Source: Candidatus Poribacteria bacterium
GTDB lineage: Bacteria; Poribacteria; WGA-4E; WGA-3G
Assembly (NCBI GenBank): GCA_012267415.1
Contig: JAAXGN010000036.1
Span: 150,037 to 214,036, forward strand
DNA length: 64,000 nucleotides
Direction: 5' to 3'
The notes under the pieces were generated by a model, which was given only the letters and a program-made list of their open reading frames with translations, did not search any database and was not told the DNA's origin. The position numbers and the translations under genes are program-made. Of the stretch, positions 42,329-50,718 are shown in pieces. Numbering within the stretch: the first letter of the stretch is position 1; each line of letters starts with the position of its first letter.

Positions 42329-42708
42329 AATTATTCTTGACAGACAAGTATTTTCTAAGTCTTGATGAATTGAGCAAACTTATTATAGCATGTGCTGTTG
42401 TGAGTTTCAAGTTTTTTGTGAAGAAGGAGGGTATGTAAAGGTATTGTCACTGAACAATCATTGGTTACACAACTGATTTACTTTGTAAATCAAGCAGAGG
42501 ATGTGGTATAATCAGGTAGAAATGCAATTGATACTATAGCAGGACTTACGCAAAAAGTTGGATTTCACGGCTAATTGAACGTATATCGCTAAGAACGCAC
42601 AATGAATTGTGCTACTACAAACGTTAGAGTCAAAAAAAGGGTGTAGATTCCGAGATTAGGATCAAATTAGAAAAAGTAGATTATGTGAAATCGAGGGAGA
42701 TATTTACG
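42329..42708. other. Intergenic region with candidate promoter and one degenerate palindrome
   Basis: TTGTAA (42483-42488) and TATAAT (42507-42512), 18 bases apart, could drive the toxin-antitoxin remnant with a long leader. A palindrome GCACAATGAATTGTGC, followed by TACTAC (42597-42618), is a relative of family a. No gene seen. Confidence 0.4.
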
Positions 42709-43032
42709 ATGCAGAATACAGAGTACGAATCTATTGTAAAACGATTAGATCATCTTGAGAAAGGATTGTTGAATATAAGACAGCAAATTGACATACTGTT
42801 AAATGCTCAGAATGAATCCAAGAAGAATTTTAAGTCTGGTGAGGAAGTAATGGCATTTTATGCTTCCAACAAACAGGAAAACGCGAAGGTCATTGAAAAA
42901 GTATTTGAAGAGATAGGATTAACTGGTAAGCCTATTCCAGCGGAAGAACTACAAGAGCGTATGTCAAAAAACGGTACACGCGCAGAGGATAACGAATTCA
43001 GTCGAGCCATTATTCAGGAACGTGAGAATTAA
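42709..43032 (+). CDS. Putative antitoxin of a decayed PIN-domain pair
   Basis: The ATG at 42709 follows GAGGGAG at 9 bases. The 107-residue product begins with a coiled-coil segment (IVKRLDHLEKGLLNIRQQID) and continues with EEVMAFYASNKQENAKVIEK and MSKNGTRAEDNEFSRAIIQE. I do not recognise a defined DNA-binding fold. The following reading frame starts 2 bases after the stop and is a PIN-type toxin remnant, so this is most likely its antitoxin. The reading frame is intact, though the toxin is not. Confidence 0.6.
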   Translation: MQNTEYESIVKRLDHLEKGLLNIRQQIDILLNAQNESKKNFKSGEEVMAFYASNKQENAKVIEKVFEEIGLTGKPIPAEELQERMSKNGTRAEDNEFSRAIIQEREN

Positions 43033-43034
43033 GT

Positions 43035-43539
43035 ATGAACTACTTTTACTTTAATGCAAGTGCTCTTGTAAAACGCTATACACAAGAGACCGGGAGTCGT
43101 AACATCAATTTCCTGTTTACGAATGTTCCATTGAATCGTATGACTTGCCTGATTTTAGGCATTGTTGAAATATATTGGGTCTGTGTTAGAAAAAAGAACG
43201 ATGGACGAATTTCAAGCGAAGATTTTACACAGTCAAGAATAAACTTAAACTATGAAGTTGTTGATTCTAAATCAGCATTCAATACAATCTCTGTTACGGA
43301 TTCACTTGTTTTGAATTCAATAACTTTGATTGAATCACATTCCTTAAAACAGTACAGATGCATTAGTTTTACGATCTGCTTTAGACTTAAATAGTCAACT
43401 CAATAATTCAGATGATACCTTAATACTCGTTGCTTCAGACCAACGTCTTATCAGAGCTGCGCAGCAAGAGGGACTATTAGTCTTTAATCCAGAAGCCGAT
43501 TCACAACAAACACTTAGAGATTGGATAACACAGACATGA
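43035..43539 (+). pseudogene. PIN-domain toxin (VapC-like), inactivated
   Basis: The N-terminus reads YFNASALVKRYTQE, the VapC opening, but the first catalytic Asp (normally DASALVKRY) is replaced by Asn. The frame stays open for 120 residues and then shifts near the A4 run at 43346-43349. The other frame carries on with STDALVLRSALDL and LVASDQRLIRAAQQEGL, the second half of a PIN domain including its other acidic residues, to the TGA at 43537-43539. Both substitution and frameshift would inactivate the nuclease. The stop overlaps the ATG of the next gene (ATGA). Confidence 0.82.
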
Positions 43540-44591
43540 ACTCAAAAATTGGTATTGGCATAATCAGTTTTGCACATGGACACGCTAACGCATATTGCAA
43601 CAAGATGATGACGTTTGAGGATGTAAATCTGGTTGCATGCTGGGATGATGATATTGGACGCGGTGAGAATGCTGCTTCACAGTTTGAGATGACGTATAGT
43701 CCTCACCTTGAGGATGTTGTCAATCATGCTGAAATTGATGCTGTGATAGTGACATGCGAAACGAACCGACATGCAGAAATGGTTACTGCAGCTGCATCAT
43801 CTGGAAAGCATATTCTATGTCAAAAGCCGTTAGCTCTAACATTAGAAGACTGTGATATCATTGGTGATGCGGTGCAGAAGTCTGGTGTTAAGTTTATGAT
43901 GGCTCATCAGATGCGACGGGATCCTGCGAACATTGCGATGAAAGAACTTATTGACAGCGGCGTTTTGGGAAAAATCGGTTTGTTACGTAGAAGACACTGT
44001 ATAAATGTTCTCTTTAACGAAGCATTTGTTACAGGTCCGAGTCGTTGGCACATAGATCCAGTGAAGAATATGGGGATGTTTATGGATGATGCCTCCCATG
44101 CAACAGACTTTATCTATTGGATGCTCGGCAAACCAACCAGTGTGATTGCTGAGATTGATAACGTTCTGACTGATGTTGCGCCTGACGATTCCGGTGTTGC
44201 TGTCTATCGGTTTCCGAGTGGAACTATGGCTATTCTGATTAACAATTCAGTTACACTTGCTGGAGAGAATACTACTGAAATCTATGGTGATGAAGGTGTG
44301 GTCATACAGAACTACGGTGATGGACCTTCATGTAATATACCGCGTCCTGAAGATGCAATTGCCTTGAAATTGTATACACGCGATGAACCGTCATGGAAAG
44401 ACCTTGGGATAGATATACCGAATAGTCATGGTGAACGGATATCGGGAGTTCCCCGTTCATTTATTGATTGTCTTAAGGATGATACTGAGTCTGATGTAAC
44501 GGTTGAAGATGGTAGGGTTTCTGTAGAGATGGTATTGGGAGCTTACCGTGCTGCAGAAGAGGGTAAACGGATTTCGTTTCCATTGACGTAA
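43536..44591 (+). CDS. Gfo/Idh/MocA family oxidoreductase
   Basis: The ATG at 43536 overlaps the toxin remnant stop; a TTG 15 bases upstream is less likely. The 351-residue protein has the Rossmann N-terminus IGIGIISFAHGHANAYC (an atypical GxxSFAHGHA in place of GxGxxG/A), the conserved GKHILCQKPLA block (with a Gln in place of the usual Glu of EKP) near residue 95, and DDASHATDFIYWMLG with the catalytic His. The changed nucleotide loop is common in this subgroup. It probably oxidises a sugar or inositol-type substrate. The first gene to its left is a pseudogene, so its expression may depend on the promoter of the toxin-antitoxin pair. Confidence 0.88.
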   Translation: MNSKIGIGIISFAHGHANAYCNKMMTFEDVNLVACWDDDIGRGENAASQFEMTYSPHLEDVVNHAEIDAVIVTCETNRHAEMVTAAASSGKHILCQKPLALTLEDCDIIGDAVQKSGVKFMMAHQMRRDPANIAMKELIDSGVLGKIGLLRRRHCINVLFNEAFVTGPSRWHIDPVKNMGMFMDDASHATDFIYWMLGKPTSVIAEIDNVLTDVAPDDSGVAVYRFPSGTMAILINNSVTLAGENTTEIYGDEGVVIQNYGDGPSCNIPRPEDAIALKLYTRDEPSWKDLGIDIPNSHGERISGVPRSFIDCLKDDTESDVTVEDGRVSVEMVLGAYRAAEEGKRISFPLT

Positions 44592-44658
44592 GTGGTTAAG
44601 GCGAAGCAGTAATGTGGGTTATTTCCAGAATGTGAAAACTCTGGTCATACAATAGCCA

Positions 44659-45393
44659 CTATGGACTATTTCTCCTCATGATACTCAATATTTGACCTGT
44701 CATACCGCTATCCGTAGGTTGTGCTGCGAGGAAGACAGCCGAATCAACGACCTGTTCAGGTTCTTTCCACGGGTCGCTCTGTCCTCTAAATGTGTCGGTG
44801 CTTTCCCATGCAGGTTTTGATAATTGCGTTTTCACGGGACCAGGAATTAGGATGTTTGCGATGATTCCGTCCTGCCATACCTCTTCTGCGATGGCTTGGG
44901 TTAATCTATGTAATGCGGCTTTTGAAGCGCAATAGATGCTCAGGTTTGCATGTCCTACCTCGCCTAACCCTGAGCCGATGTTGATAATGTTTCCACTCTT
45001 CTGTTTCTGCATGATCGGCAGTACGGCGCGACAACAGTGAACAACACCCATTACGTTAATGTTCCATACATCATTCCAATCTTCGTCGCTGGTTTCTAAG
45101 AAAAGACCTCTGGGATTTATGCCAGCGTTATTGACGAGGACATCTATCCTACCATATCTATCTATAGTCTTTTCCACCAGAGATTGCACTTGTGAACGTT
45201 CACGGATGTCAACTGTAACAGCAAAAACTTCACCGTTCTTAGATGATATGTCGTTTGCAACTTCCTCAAGTTGTTCTTTACTTCGCGATGCAATGACGAC
45301 TTTTGCGCCTTCCGCTGAGTATGCAACCGCAATTGCTTTACCTATTCCGCGTCCACCACCTGTAACTATAGCCACTTTATCTTTGAGTTGCAT
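44659..45393 (-). CDS. Short-chain dehydrogenase/reductase (SDR)
   Basis: The 244-residue protein is a classical SDR: cofactor loop TGGGRGIGKAIA at the N-terminus, NNAGIN near residue 88, catalytic Ser in INIGSGLGE, and YCASKAALH with the Tyr-x3-Lys pair near residue 151. An Arg in VIASRSKE suggests NADP(H) preference. It resembles FabG-like reductases of unknown substrate. AGGACT stands before the ATG. It is convergent with the Gfo/Idh gene and followed upstream by the 30-base tandem array. Confidence 0.92.
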   Translation of the reverse strand: MQLKDKVAIVTGGGRGIGKAIAVAYSAEGAKVVIASRSKEQLEEVANDISSKNGEVFAVTVDIRERSQVQSLVEKTIDRYGRIDVLVNNAGINPRGLFLETSDEDWNDVWNINVMGVVHCCRAVLPIMQKQKSGNIINIGSGLGEVGHANLSIYCASKAALHRLTQAIAEEVWQDGIIANILIPGPVKTQLSKPAWESTDTFRGQSDPWKEPEQVVDSAVFLAAQPTDSGMTGQILSIMRRNSP

Positions 45394-45410
45394 GTATGAG
45401 TCCTTATGTA

Positions 45411-45530
45411 CGGCACACGGAGTGTGTCTACTACTATGAACGGCACACGGAGTGTGTCTACTACTATGAACGGCACACGGAGTGTGTCTACTACTATGAA
45501 CGGCACACGGCGTGTGCCTACTACTATTAA
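45411..45530 (-). repeat. Four tandem 30-base units with GTAG-foot palindrome (family c)
   Basis: Three identical units and one variant, each of exactly 30 bases. The first three read CGGCACACGGAGTGTGTCTA, and the fourth CGGCACACGGCGTGTGCCTA, then CTACTAT. On the minus strand each begins GTAGTAG. The last unit overlaps the final bases of the J-domain gene. Unlike a CRISPR array there is no unique spacer. Confidence 0.95.
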
Positions 45531-46354
45531 GATTTTGGTTTTTTAAGTTTCCAGATATTTATCAAATTTGTCAGTTGTTTTTTGCTTGATTTGACCCTTC
45601 GTTTTAGGTCAGCAGCAAGTGTAGATAATAGGTCATTACCATTTTTCTCAGCGTTTTCTACTTGCTGTTTTAGTTGATATGTGCGTCCTGCTTTTACACG
45701 ATTTATCTCAGAACGTAATTCACTCATAATCCGATTTAGATTTCGAAGATTCTGATGGAGTTGTTCCCTTTTTTCTTTCTGGGTTTGTTCAGTTGCTTCC
45801 TTTAAGTCAGTCTCTCCGATATTTAATCTCTCCAAAATCAGCAGATCTTGGTCTTCATACGCCTTGTTTATAAGTGGCATGAGTTGTTCATGCCTGTTTT
45901 GTTCACCAGGATGTTCTGCTTTGTCAGGGTGAAATCTTTTGGCAAGTTTTCGATAGAGATTTTTTATGTATTTTGCTTCCTTATCAGGTAATTGATTCTT
46001 CTTAGTTTTCTTTTTAGATTCTTTTTCGTTATCAACAGTATTGAAACGTGCGCGATTCTCTTTGAAACAGGCTTCTACCCGTCTTTCTATTTCCTCGGCA
46101 CTGATGTTTTCTTGCTGTAATTTAAGTCTTAGACGATATTCCTGTGCTTCAAGATCAATCTGATCCAGCTCAAGATAGAATCGTCCTACGTGAGAATTAT
46201 ACTTATGTTGAAACAGGTCTACCTCTTTCTTTAACTGTTCAACAGTAACAGTTAGGTCTTCGACCTGTTTTCGTTTCTCTTCAATAGCATGAAACAATCT
46301 GTCAAGTTCTTTTTCTTCATATCTATTGATGTAAACTAATGTAGCAGATTTCAT
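45527..46354 (-). CDS. J-domain protein with long coiled coils
   Basis: The 275-residue protein starts with a coiled coil (RLFHAIEEKRKQVEDLTVTV onward) and a highly charged linker. A J-domain core sits near residues 128-175: KYIKNLYRKLAKRFHPDKA, with the HPD tripeptide that activates Hsp70. A second coiled coil (TEQTQKEKREQLHQNLRNL) and a basic tail complete it. It begins with ATG overlapping the TAA of the IF-1 gene (TAATG), so they are coupled. It has no zinc-finger or substrate domain of DnaJ and is probably a specialised co-chaperone. A role with ribosomes or initiation is inferred from context only. Confidence 0.82.
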   Translation of the reverse strand: MKSATLVYINRYEEKELDRLFHAIEEKRKQVEDLTVTVEQLKKEVDLFQHKYNSHVGRFYLELDQIDLEAQEYRLRLKLQQENISAEEIERRVEACFKENRARFNTVDNEKESKKKTKKNQLPDKEAKYIKNLYRKLAKRFHPDKAEHPGEQNRHEQLMPLINKAYEDQDLLILERLNIGETDLKEATEQTQKEKREQLHQNLRNLNRIMSELRSEINRVKAGRTYQLKQQVENAEKNGNDLLSTLAADLKRRVKSSKKQLTNLINIWKLKKPKS

Positions 46355-46716
46355 TATTTTCGATATGTGATACGTCCTCTTGTCAGATCATAAGGTGATA
46401 GTTCTACGGTGACTTTATCTCCTGGTTCAATTTTGATGAAATGCTTACGCATTCGACCTGAAATGTGTGCAAGGATTTCATGCTTATTCTCTAATTCAAC
46501 CCGGAACATAGCATTTGGTAAAGGTTCAACAACGACACCCTCTACTTCAATTTTATCCCTCTGTTTGGGGTTACGTTCAAAGGTTTCTTCCTGATTGAGA
46601 TCAGAATCAATATTCTCATCTTTACGTTTTTTGGTTTTTTGCCTGCGATTCGTATTGCTTCTGTTGCCTGATCTTCCCTGGAAATTTCTTCTATTCCCTG
46701 CAGGTTTACGTTTCAA
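46354..46716 (-). CDS. infA: Translation initiation factor IF-1 with N-terminal extension
   Basis: Residues 52-120 form a typical IF-1 S1-fold: [20 protein letters not shown], then [20 protein letters not shown] and [18 protein letters not shown]. The protein is 120 residues, whereas IF-1 usually has about 72. The additional 51 residues are basic and Asn/Gln/Arg-rich ([17 protein letters not shown], then [12 protein letters not shown]) and probably disordered; they may bind RNA. IF-1 assists start-site selection on the 30S subunit. The downstream J-domain gene overlaps by one base. This may be a second infA, since infA normally sits among ribosomal protein genes. Confidence 0.88.
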   Translation of the reverse strand: MKRKPAGNRRNFQGRSGNRSNTNRRQKTKKRKDENIDSDLNQEETFERNPKQRDKIEVEGVVVEPLPNAMFRVELENKHEILAHISGRMRKHFIKIEPGDKVTVELSPYDLTRGRITYRK

Positions 46717-46775
46717 AATATATATCTCCTTATAGATAAATTAGTATCGTTAACATAAGTGTTAACAAAGTGACG

Positions 46776-47573
46776 TTATGAATTGTTATCATCTAAACTG
46801 AATGTTTTTCCTGCTTGAATTACAAGCTGCTGGAAATACTGAATTGATTGGTTGAGTTGTGTTTCGGACTCCATTTTGTCGGTGCTTGTTGATACAATAT
46901 CAATTGGCATTCTGTTTCCTTCTATATTCCGAAGAGCAACATAAGCCTTTAGGTATACATTTGGATGACGTTGCATAACTTTTTGCATGAGAGGCGAAAC
47001 TTCCGCTTCAAACATACTTACATAAACACGAGCAGTATTGATTTCAGAACGGTATCGTTCAACTATGCATGGTTGTATGTGAGTCTCAAATATCGCTTTC
47101 ATCTCTCTTGGCGGACCTGGCATCATCATGATCGTTGATTGTTTGTGGTTGACACTGATACAGGGTGCCCATCCATCAGGATTCTGAAGCACTTCTGCCG
47201 TATCCGGTACCGTTGCCATTTTTATGAGAGCGTCATTTAAGATGTCATCATCAGACATTTTACGTCGTTTTTTATATTCTGCGACTGTTTCTTGGCTTAC
47301 GACAGGTTTGGTACCGATGAGCGATGCGACGACTGCGACAGTCATATCGTCAGGTGTTGGTCCAAGACCGCCAGTGGTTAGAATGAGTGCTGTATCCCGT
47401 TTTGTTGCAGCATCCAATGCCTCGGTCATTTCATCAAAATCATCTCGAAGCATCGTTACACGTCTTAGTTCCCCACCCAATTGTAAGATCTGCTGGGCAA
47501 TCCAATGCGCGTTTGTGTCTTGAATCTGACCGAGTACTAACTCTGTGCCAATTGAAAACAGTTCTATTGCCAC
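46776..47573 (-). CDS. CinA-type molybdopterin-binding domain protein
   Basis: The start is a GTG with GAGAAGGAG 8 bases upstream. The 265-residue product begins ELFSIGTELVLGQIQDTNAH and contains LILTTGGLGPTPDDMTVAV and MMMPGPPREMKAIFE, which are the signature of the CinA N-terminal (MoaB/COG1058) domain with ADP-ribose/pyrophosphatase activity in known members. The C-terminal nicotinamide-nucleotide amidase domain of full CinA is missing. After about residue 180 there is a region of 80 residues that resembles the middle domain. Role likely in nucleotide salvage or damage clearance. Confidence 0.87.
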   Translation of the reverse strand: MAIELFSIGTELVLGQIQDTNAHWIAQQILQLGGELRRVTMLRDDFDEMTEALDAATKRDTALILTTGGLGPTPDDMTVAVVASLIGTKPVVSQETVAEYKKRRKMSDDDILNDALIKMATVPDTAEVLQNPDGWAPCISVNHKQSTIMMMPGPPREMKAIFETHIQPCIVERYRSEINTARVYVSMFEAEVSPLMQKVMQRHPNVYLKAYVALRNIEGNRMPIDIVSTSTDKMESETQLNQSIQYFQQLVIQAGKTFSLDDNNS

Positions 47574-47661
47574 TTAAATTCTCCTTCTCATACATTTCGG
47601 TATATTGTAGCACATGTGAAATATATTTGTCTATACAATGATTAGGGGCGTGTAAGTTATT

Positions 47662-47790
47662 GTAGTGCAAACTTTTAGTTTGCGTGCACTACTGCACAAA
47701 CTAAAAGTTTGTGCTACAGCACAGTCTAGCCCGTCGCTTTAGGTCCCACGTACCAAAAGTGTGCATATATTTTTGTATTTCACTTTAATA
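47662..47790. mobile_element. Decayed copy of the family e MITE
   Basis: Matches 40638-40765 with about 80 percent identity. It has the pair GTAGTGCAAACTTTTAG (47662-47683) and GTAGCACAAACTTTTAG (47694-47717, minus). The right end has decayed to ATTTCACTTTAAT and the left end is unclear. The stop codon of the DUF1015 gene lies inside it. Confidence 0.75.
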
Positions 47791-49039
47791 GGTTCAACAC
47801 CAATCCTGTTGCCATTTTTGGATAGAAATAGGTTGATTTCTGTGGCATCACAGAGCCTTCCATTGCTACATTTAAGACCTGTTCAACAGGTGTTGGGTTC
47901 ATCAACAGCGCGACACGATCACTTCCGTTTTTTACATGTGACACAGCATCAGAATCATACGCACTATAACTGATATGGTCTGCTAATGTCTCAATTTTAA
48001 ACATCTTGCTGATGATTGTCTCCTGAACAAGTGTGACATCCAATTCACCCTGAACTGGTGAACGTGGAACTAATAGACGATATTTATTATCTGGTGTATA
48101 CATGCCAACTGCAGGTTTTTTTCCTTTGAACGTGTTCAACTTCAACACAAGGTCAGTCAATGATGCAGTTTCTAACACCTCAAACATCTCAGGTAGGTTG
48201 GCAATTGCCCGATTGATTTGATCAGAAGTGAGACCACTGAGTAAACGATGAATTGCCAGAACTGCTAATCCAGCGGATTCCATCCGAACAAGATTCATCA
48301 TCATATAACCGTAACCTGACAGTGTATCCTCTTCATGACTGTTTTTAATTTCGTCACGATATGTGAGTGCTGTTTCATAGCGATGATGTCCATCTGCTAT
48401 CAGGAGCTGTTTTGTCGCAAATAGTTTCTGTATTTTACTGTTGGATTCAGGTTTATCTATACGCCACAATTGGTGTGTACTTCCGAATGCTTCCTTACAG
48501 TGAATTTCTGGAGGTTTTCCATCAGTATGTTGTTCCATTATATGTTCAATATCTCCATCAGGGTCCTGGTATATAAGGAATATTGGACTTAGGTTGGCAT
48601 GGCAGGCACGCATCAGATTAAGTCTGTCTATCTTCGGTCCAGCGTGTGTTTTTTCATGAGGTAAGATGACTTTGTTCTCAAAAGGTTCAAGTTTTCCCAA
48701 ACCGATTAGCGCACGACGGGTATAATACTTCCCATCTGGTGCATGAAAGGATTGATCATAAATATAATAATTTGGTGAGGGGTCTCGGACTAAGGTTTGG
48801 TCAGTAATCCATTGCTTCAAAAGCGTTGCAGCGCGCGTGTATTGATTCTCTGTTTCAGTGTCATCGGGTTGAGGTTGGCTTAGTATTAAACGGACTATAT
48901 TTGATGGGTGTTTCTCTTCTAATGCAATGCGTTCATCAGATTTGATCACATCATAAGGCGGCGCAATTACATCGGTGATGTCACCTACTTTATCAACATT
49001 GTACCGTAAACCTTTAAAAGGAATAACTGTTGTATCCAT
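47780..49039 (-). CDS. DUF1015 family protein
   Basis: The ATG at 49039 has GGAG 6 bases upstream and the usual family start MDTTVIPFKGLRYN. The 419-residue protein shows VIAPPYDVIKSDE, EKHPSNIVRLILS, ILPHEKTHAGPKIDRL and LIADGHHRYETALTY, the conserved DUF1015 blocks. The DUF1015 proteins are predicted to be kinases or phosphate-handling enzymes of amino acid metabolism; a SerK-like serine kinase activity has been reported for related proteins in archaea. The upstream neighbour on the same strand is a cysteine-synthase-like enzyme, which makes a link to serine or cysteine metabolism plausible. Confidence 0.87.
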   Translation of the reverse strand: MDTTVIPFKGLRYNVDKVGDITDVIAPPYDVIKSDERIALEEKHPSNIVRLILSQPQPDDTETENQYTRAATLLKQWITDQTLVRDPSPNYYIYDQSFHAPDGKYYTRRALIGLGKLEPFENKVILPHEKTHAGPKIDRLNLMRACHANLSPIFLIYQDPDGDIEHIMEQHTDGKPPEIHCKEAFGSTHQLWRIDKPESNSKIQKLFATKQLLIADGHHRYETALTYRDEIKNSHEEDTLSGYGYMMMNLVRMESAGLAVLAIHRLLSGLTSDQINRAIANLPEMFEVLETASLTDLVLKLNTFKGKKPAVGMYTPDNKYRLLVPRSPVQGELDVTLVQETIISKMFKIETLADHISYSAYDSDAVSHVKNGSDRVALLMNPTPVEQVLNVAMEGSVMPQKSTYFYPKMATGLVLNLLK

Positions 49040-49086
49040 AGAACTCCAATTTTCAAAATAGATGTATAGTTTGACGATATGTGAAC

Positions 49087-50016
49087 TTAATCCCAAAGTC
49101 TCATGCTAAAATATCTTTCACCAAGGTCATTAAATACTGTGATGATTATTCCCTGTTGTATCTCTTGTGCAAGTTTGTATACCCCGTAAAGATAACCACC
49201 CGATGATGTGCCTACGAACCAACCTTTTTCTGCCAGCCGGTTGCACATCTCGTGTGCATCTTCAATAGATGCAGGAATTCGGTAGTCAATAACACTCTCA
49301 TCAAGTATTTCTGGTACAATATCATCAGGACTTCCAAGAGGTTTTAGTCCTTCGATTCCGGGGAACTCCTCTGGTACAATAGAGCAGACCTTGATGTTTG
49401 AATTATAGTCTTTTAGCCTTCTACCTACTCCAGTGATTGTTCCTCCAGTGCCTACACCAGCGACAAAGTGTGTTATTTTCCCATCCGTCTGTTTTAGTAT
49501 TTCTACACCTGTCGTATCGTAGTGTGCCCGCCAATTGTTTTCATTTTCATATTGTGATTTGAAGAAGTACTTCTCTGGATTTGCTTCGTATCTTCTATCA
49601 ACCTCTCTCAGTGCTTCATCATATCCGAGGATCGCATCAGTGTAAATCACGCTTGCACCGTGTGAAAGGATTCGTTTTTTTCGTTCTTCACTTGCATTAT
49701 CGGGTATTACAAGTTCAACTTTATATCCGAGTGCTGCACCGATCATTGCATAAGCAATACCTGCGTTTCCTGAGCTTGAATCTAATATAGTTTTTTCACG
49801 CGTGAGCTCACCCGTACGAATTGCTTCAGTTAGCATTCGTAGGACAGGTCGGTCCTTTATAGATCCTCCTGGATTGTAAGTCTCTACTTTTGCATATATG
49901 TCCACTTTAGGGAATTCATTCTTGAATAAGTCAATTTTTGCGAGGGGAGTCTGACCGATAAGTTGAAGTAGTGGAAAATCTGCGAGATTCACTTTTGAAC
50001 TATTCTGTATGTTCAT
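49087..50016 (-). CDS. Cysteine synthase family PLP enzyme
   Basis: The 309-residue protein belongs to the fold type II PLP enzymes. It contains PGGSIKDRPVLRML, with the PLP-binding Lys near residue 51, SSSGNAGIAYAMIGAALGY with the Asn that holds PLP, and the phosphate loop VAGVGTGGTITGVGRR near residue 187. GTSSGGYLYG closes the active site. The sequence is similar to CysK/CysM and to cystathionine beta-synthase-like enzymes, which join O-acetylserine, O-phosphoserine or serine with sulfide. The DUF1015 gene that follows by 48 bases could supply phosphoserine, if it is a serine kinase; this is an inference. Confidence 0.9.
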   Translation of the reverse strand: MNIQNSSKVNLADFPLLQLIGQTPLAKIDLFKNEFPKVDIYAKVETYNPGGSIKDRPVLRMLTEAIRTGELTREKTILDSSSGNAGIAYAMIGAALGYKVELVIPDNASEERKKRILSHGASVIYTDAILGYDEALREVDRRYEANPEKYFFKSQYENENNWRAHYDTTGVEILKQTDGKITHFVAGVGTGGTITGVGRRLKDYNSNIKVCSIVPEEFPGIEGLKPLGSPDDIVPEILDESVIDYRIPASIEDAHEMCNRLAEKGWFVGTSSGGYLYGVYKLAQEIQQGIIITVFNDLGERYFSMRLWD

Positions 50017-50043
50017 GTAGTGTAATGTAACCTACCTTCTCAA

Positions 50044-50718
50044 TTATTGGACTCGTTGATTGGGAATTGCGAGTCGCTTTTTGATTAACTGTTCCATAAA
50101 ATCTTTCGCGTCATTGCCTGTTAATGTTCCGTTTAGAATAGGGGTAACCTCAAATTCAGCAAGTCTCAGTGTGGGATTAAGTCCGTGTTGCGTTGGTAAC
50201 CAATCCCGAAAAGTATCAAAAAATGCCCGTTGTGCAGCACGTCCGTTGATATAAGGAAAATCAGCAGTAGGTCGTCGAAATCTATCAGGTCCTTTTGCCA
50301 ATGCGGCAACGTGCTGCTGACGACAGAACTCAATATATACCTCTGTTTCATAAGCTAAGGGTATATTCTTAGGATAAAACCTGAACGTTTCTTTTCGGTA
50401 TCGTGTAAAGTGCTGCAGTTCGTCAAATTCAAAGATGAAATTATACGGTTCTGGAAAATATGCGTCTGGTGTGAGATGACCGTGCGATTTTTGCGATGTT
50501 CCCTTCCAGTCTCCTTGTAAATGACGATATAGTTCCATCAAAACGTCGTAGTATTCACCGAAATGCTTACGGAACGGTTTGTTACAAAGCCAATCAAACT
50601 GTGCTCTTTTTTCTGCAGGTTTCCCTATCACCTCTTCAAGCAATGCTATGATACCGATTTCTAAGCGCATTGAATCTATAGACTCGTTCTTGTTTTTAGA
50701 CGGGATCGGAATCCACAT
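50044..50718 (-). CDS. Hypothetical protein with endonuclease-like acidic motif
   Basis: The 224-residue soluble protein has no family that I can name with confidence; it reminds me of DUF7255. Visible features are a helical first half (LLEEVIGKPAEKRAQFDWL), then YNFIFEFDELQHFTRYR, an acidic strand that could form part of a PD-(D/E)XK-type site, and ADFPYINGRAAQRAFFDTFR. The start used overlaps the preceding isomerase gene by 23 bases; an ATG at 50670 is an alternative. The last 40 residues are basic. It may be a nuclease or a binding protein. Confidence 0.55.
   Translation of the reverse strand: MWIPIPSKNKNESIDSMRLEIGIIALLEEVIGKPAEKRAQFDWLCNKPFRKHFGEYYDVLMELYRHLQGDWKGTSQKSHGHLTPDAYFPEPYNFIFEFDELQHFTRYRKETFRFYPKNIPLAYETEVYIEFCRQQHVAALAKGPDRFRRPTADFPYINGRAAQRAFFDTFRDWLPTQHGLNPTLRLAEFEVTPILNGTLTGNDAKDFMEQLIKKRLAIPNQRVQ

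Noticed and set aside
45411..45530. Direct repeats taken as a possible CRISPR array
   Set aside because: Units are exactly contiguous at 30 bases with no unique spacers, and no cas gene is present; the same holds for the 33-base array at 17078-17168.
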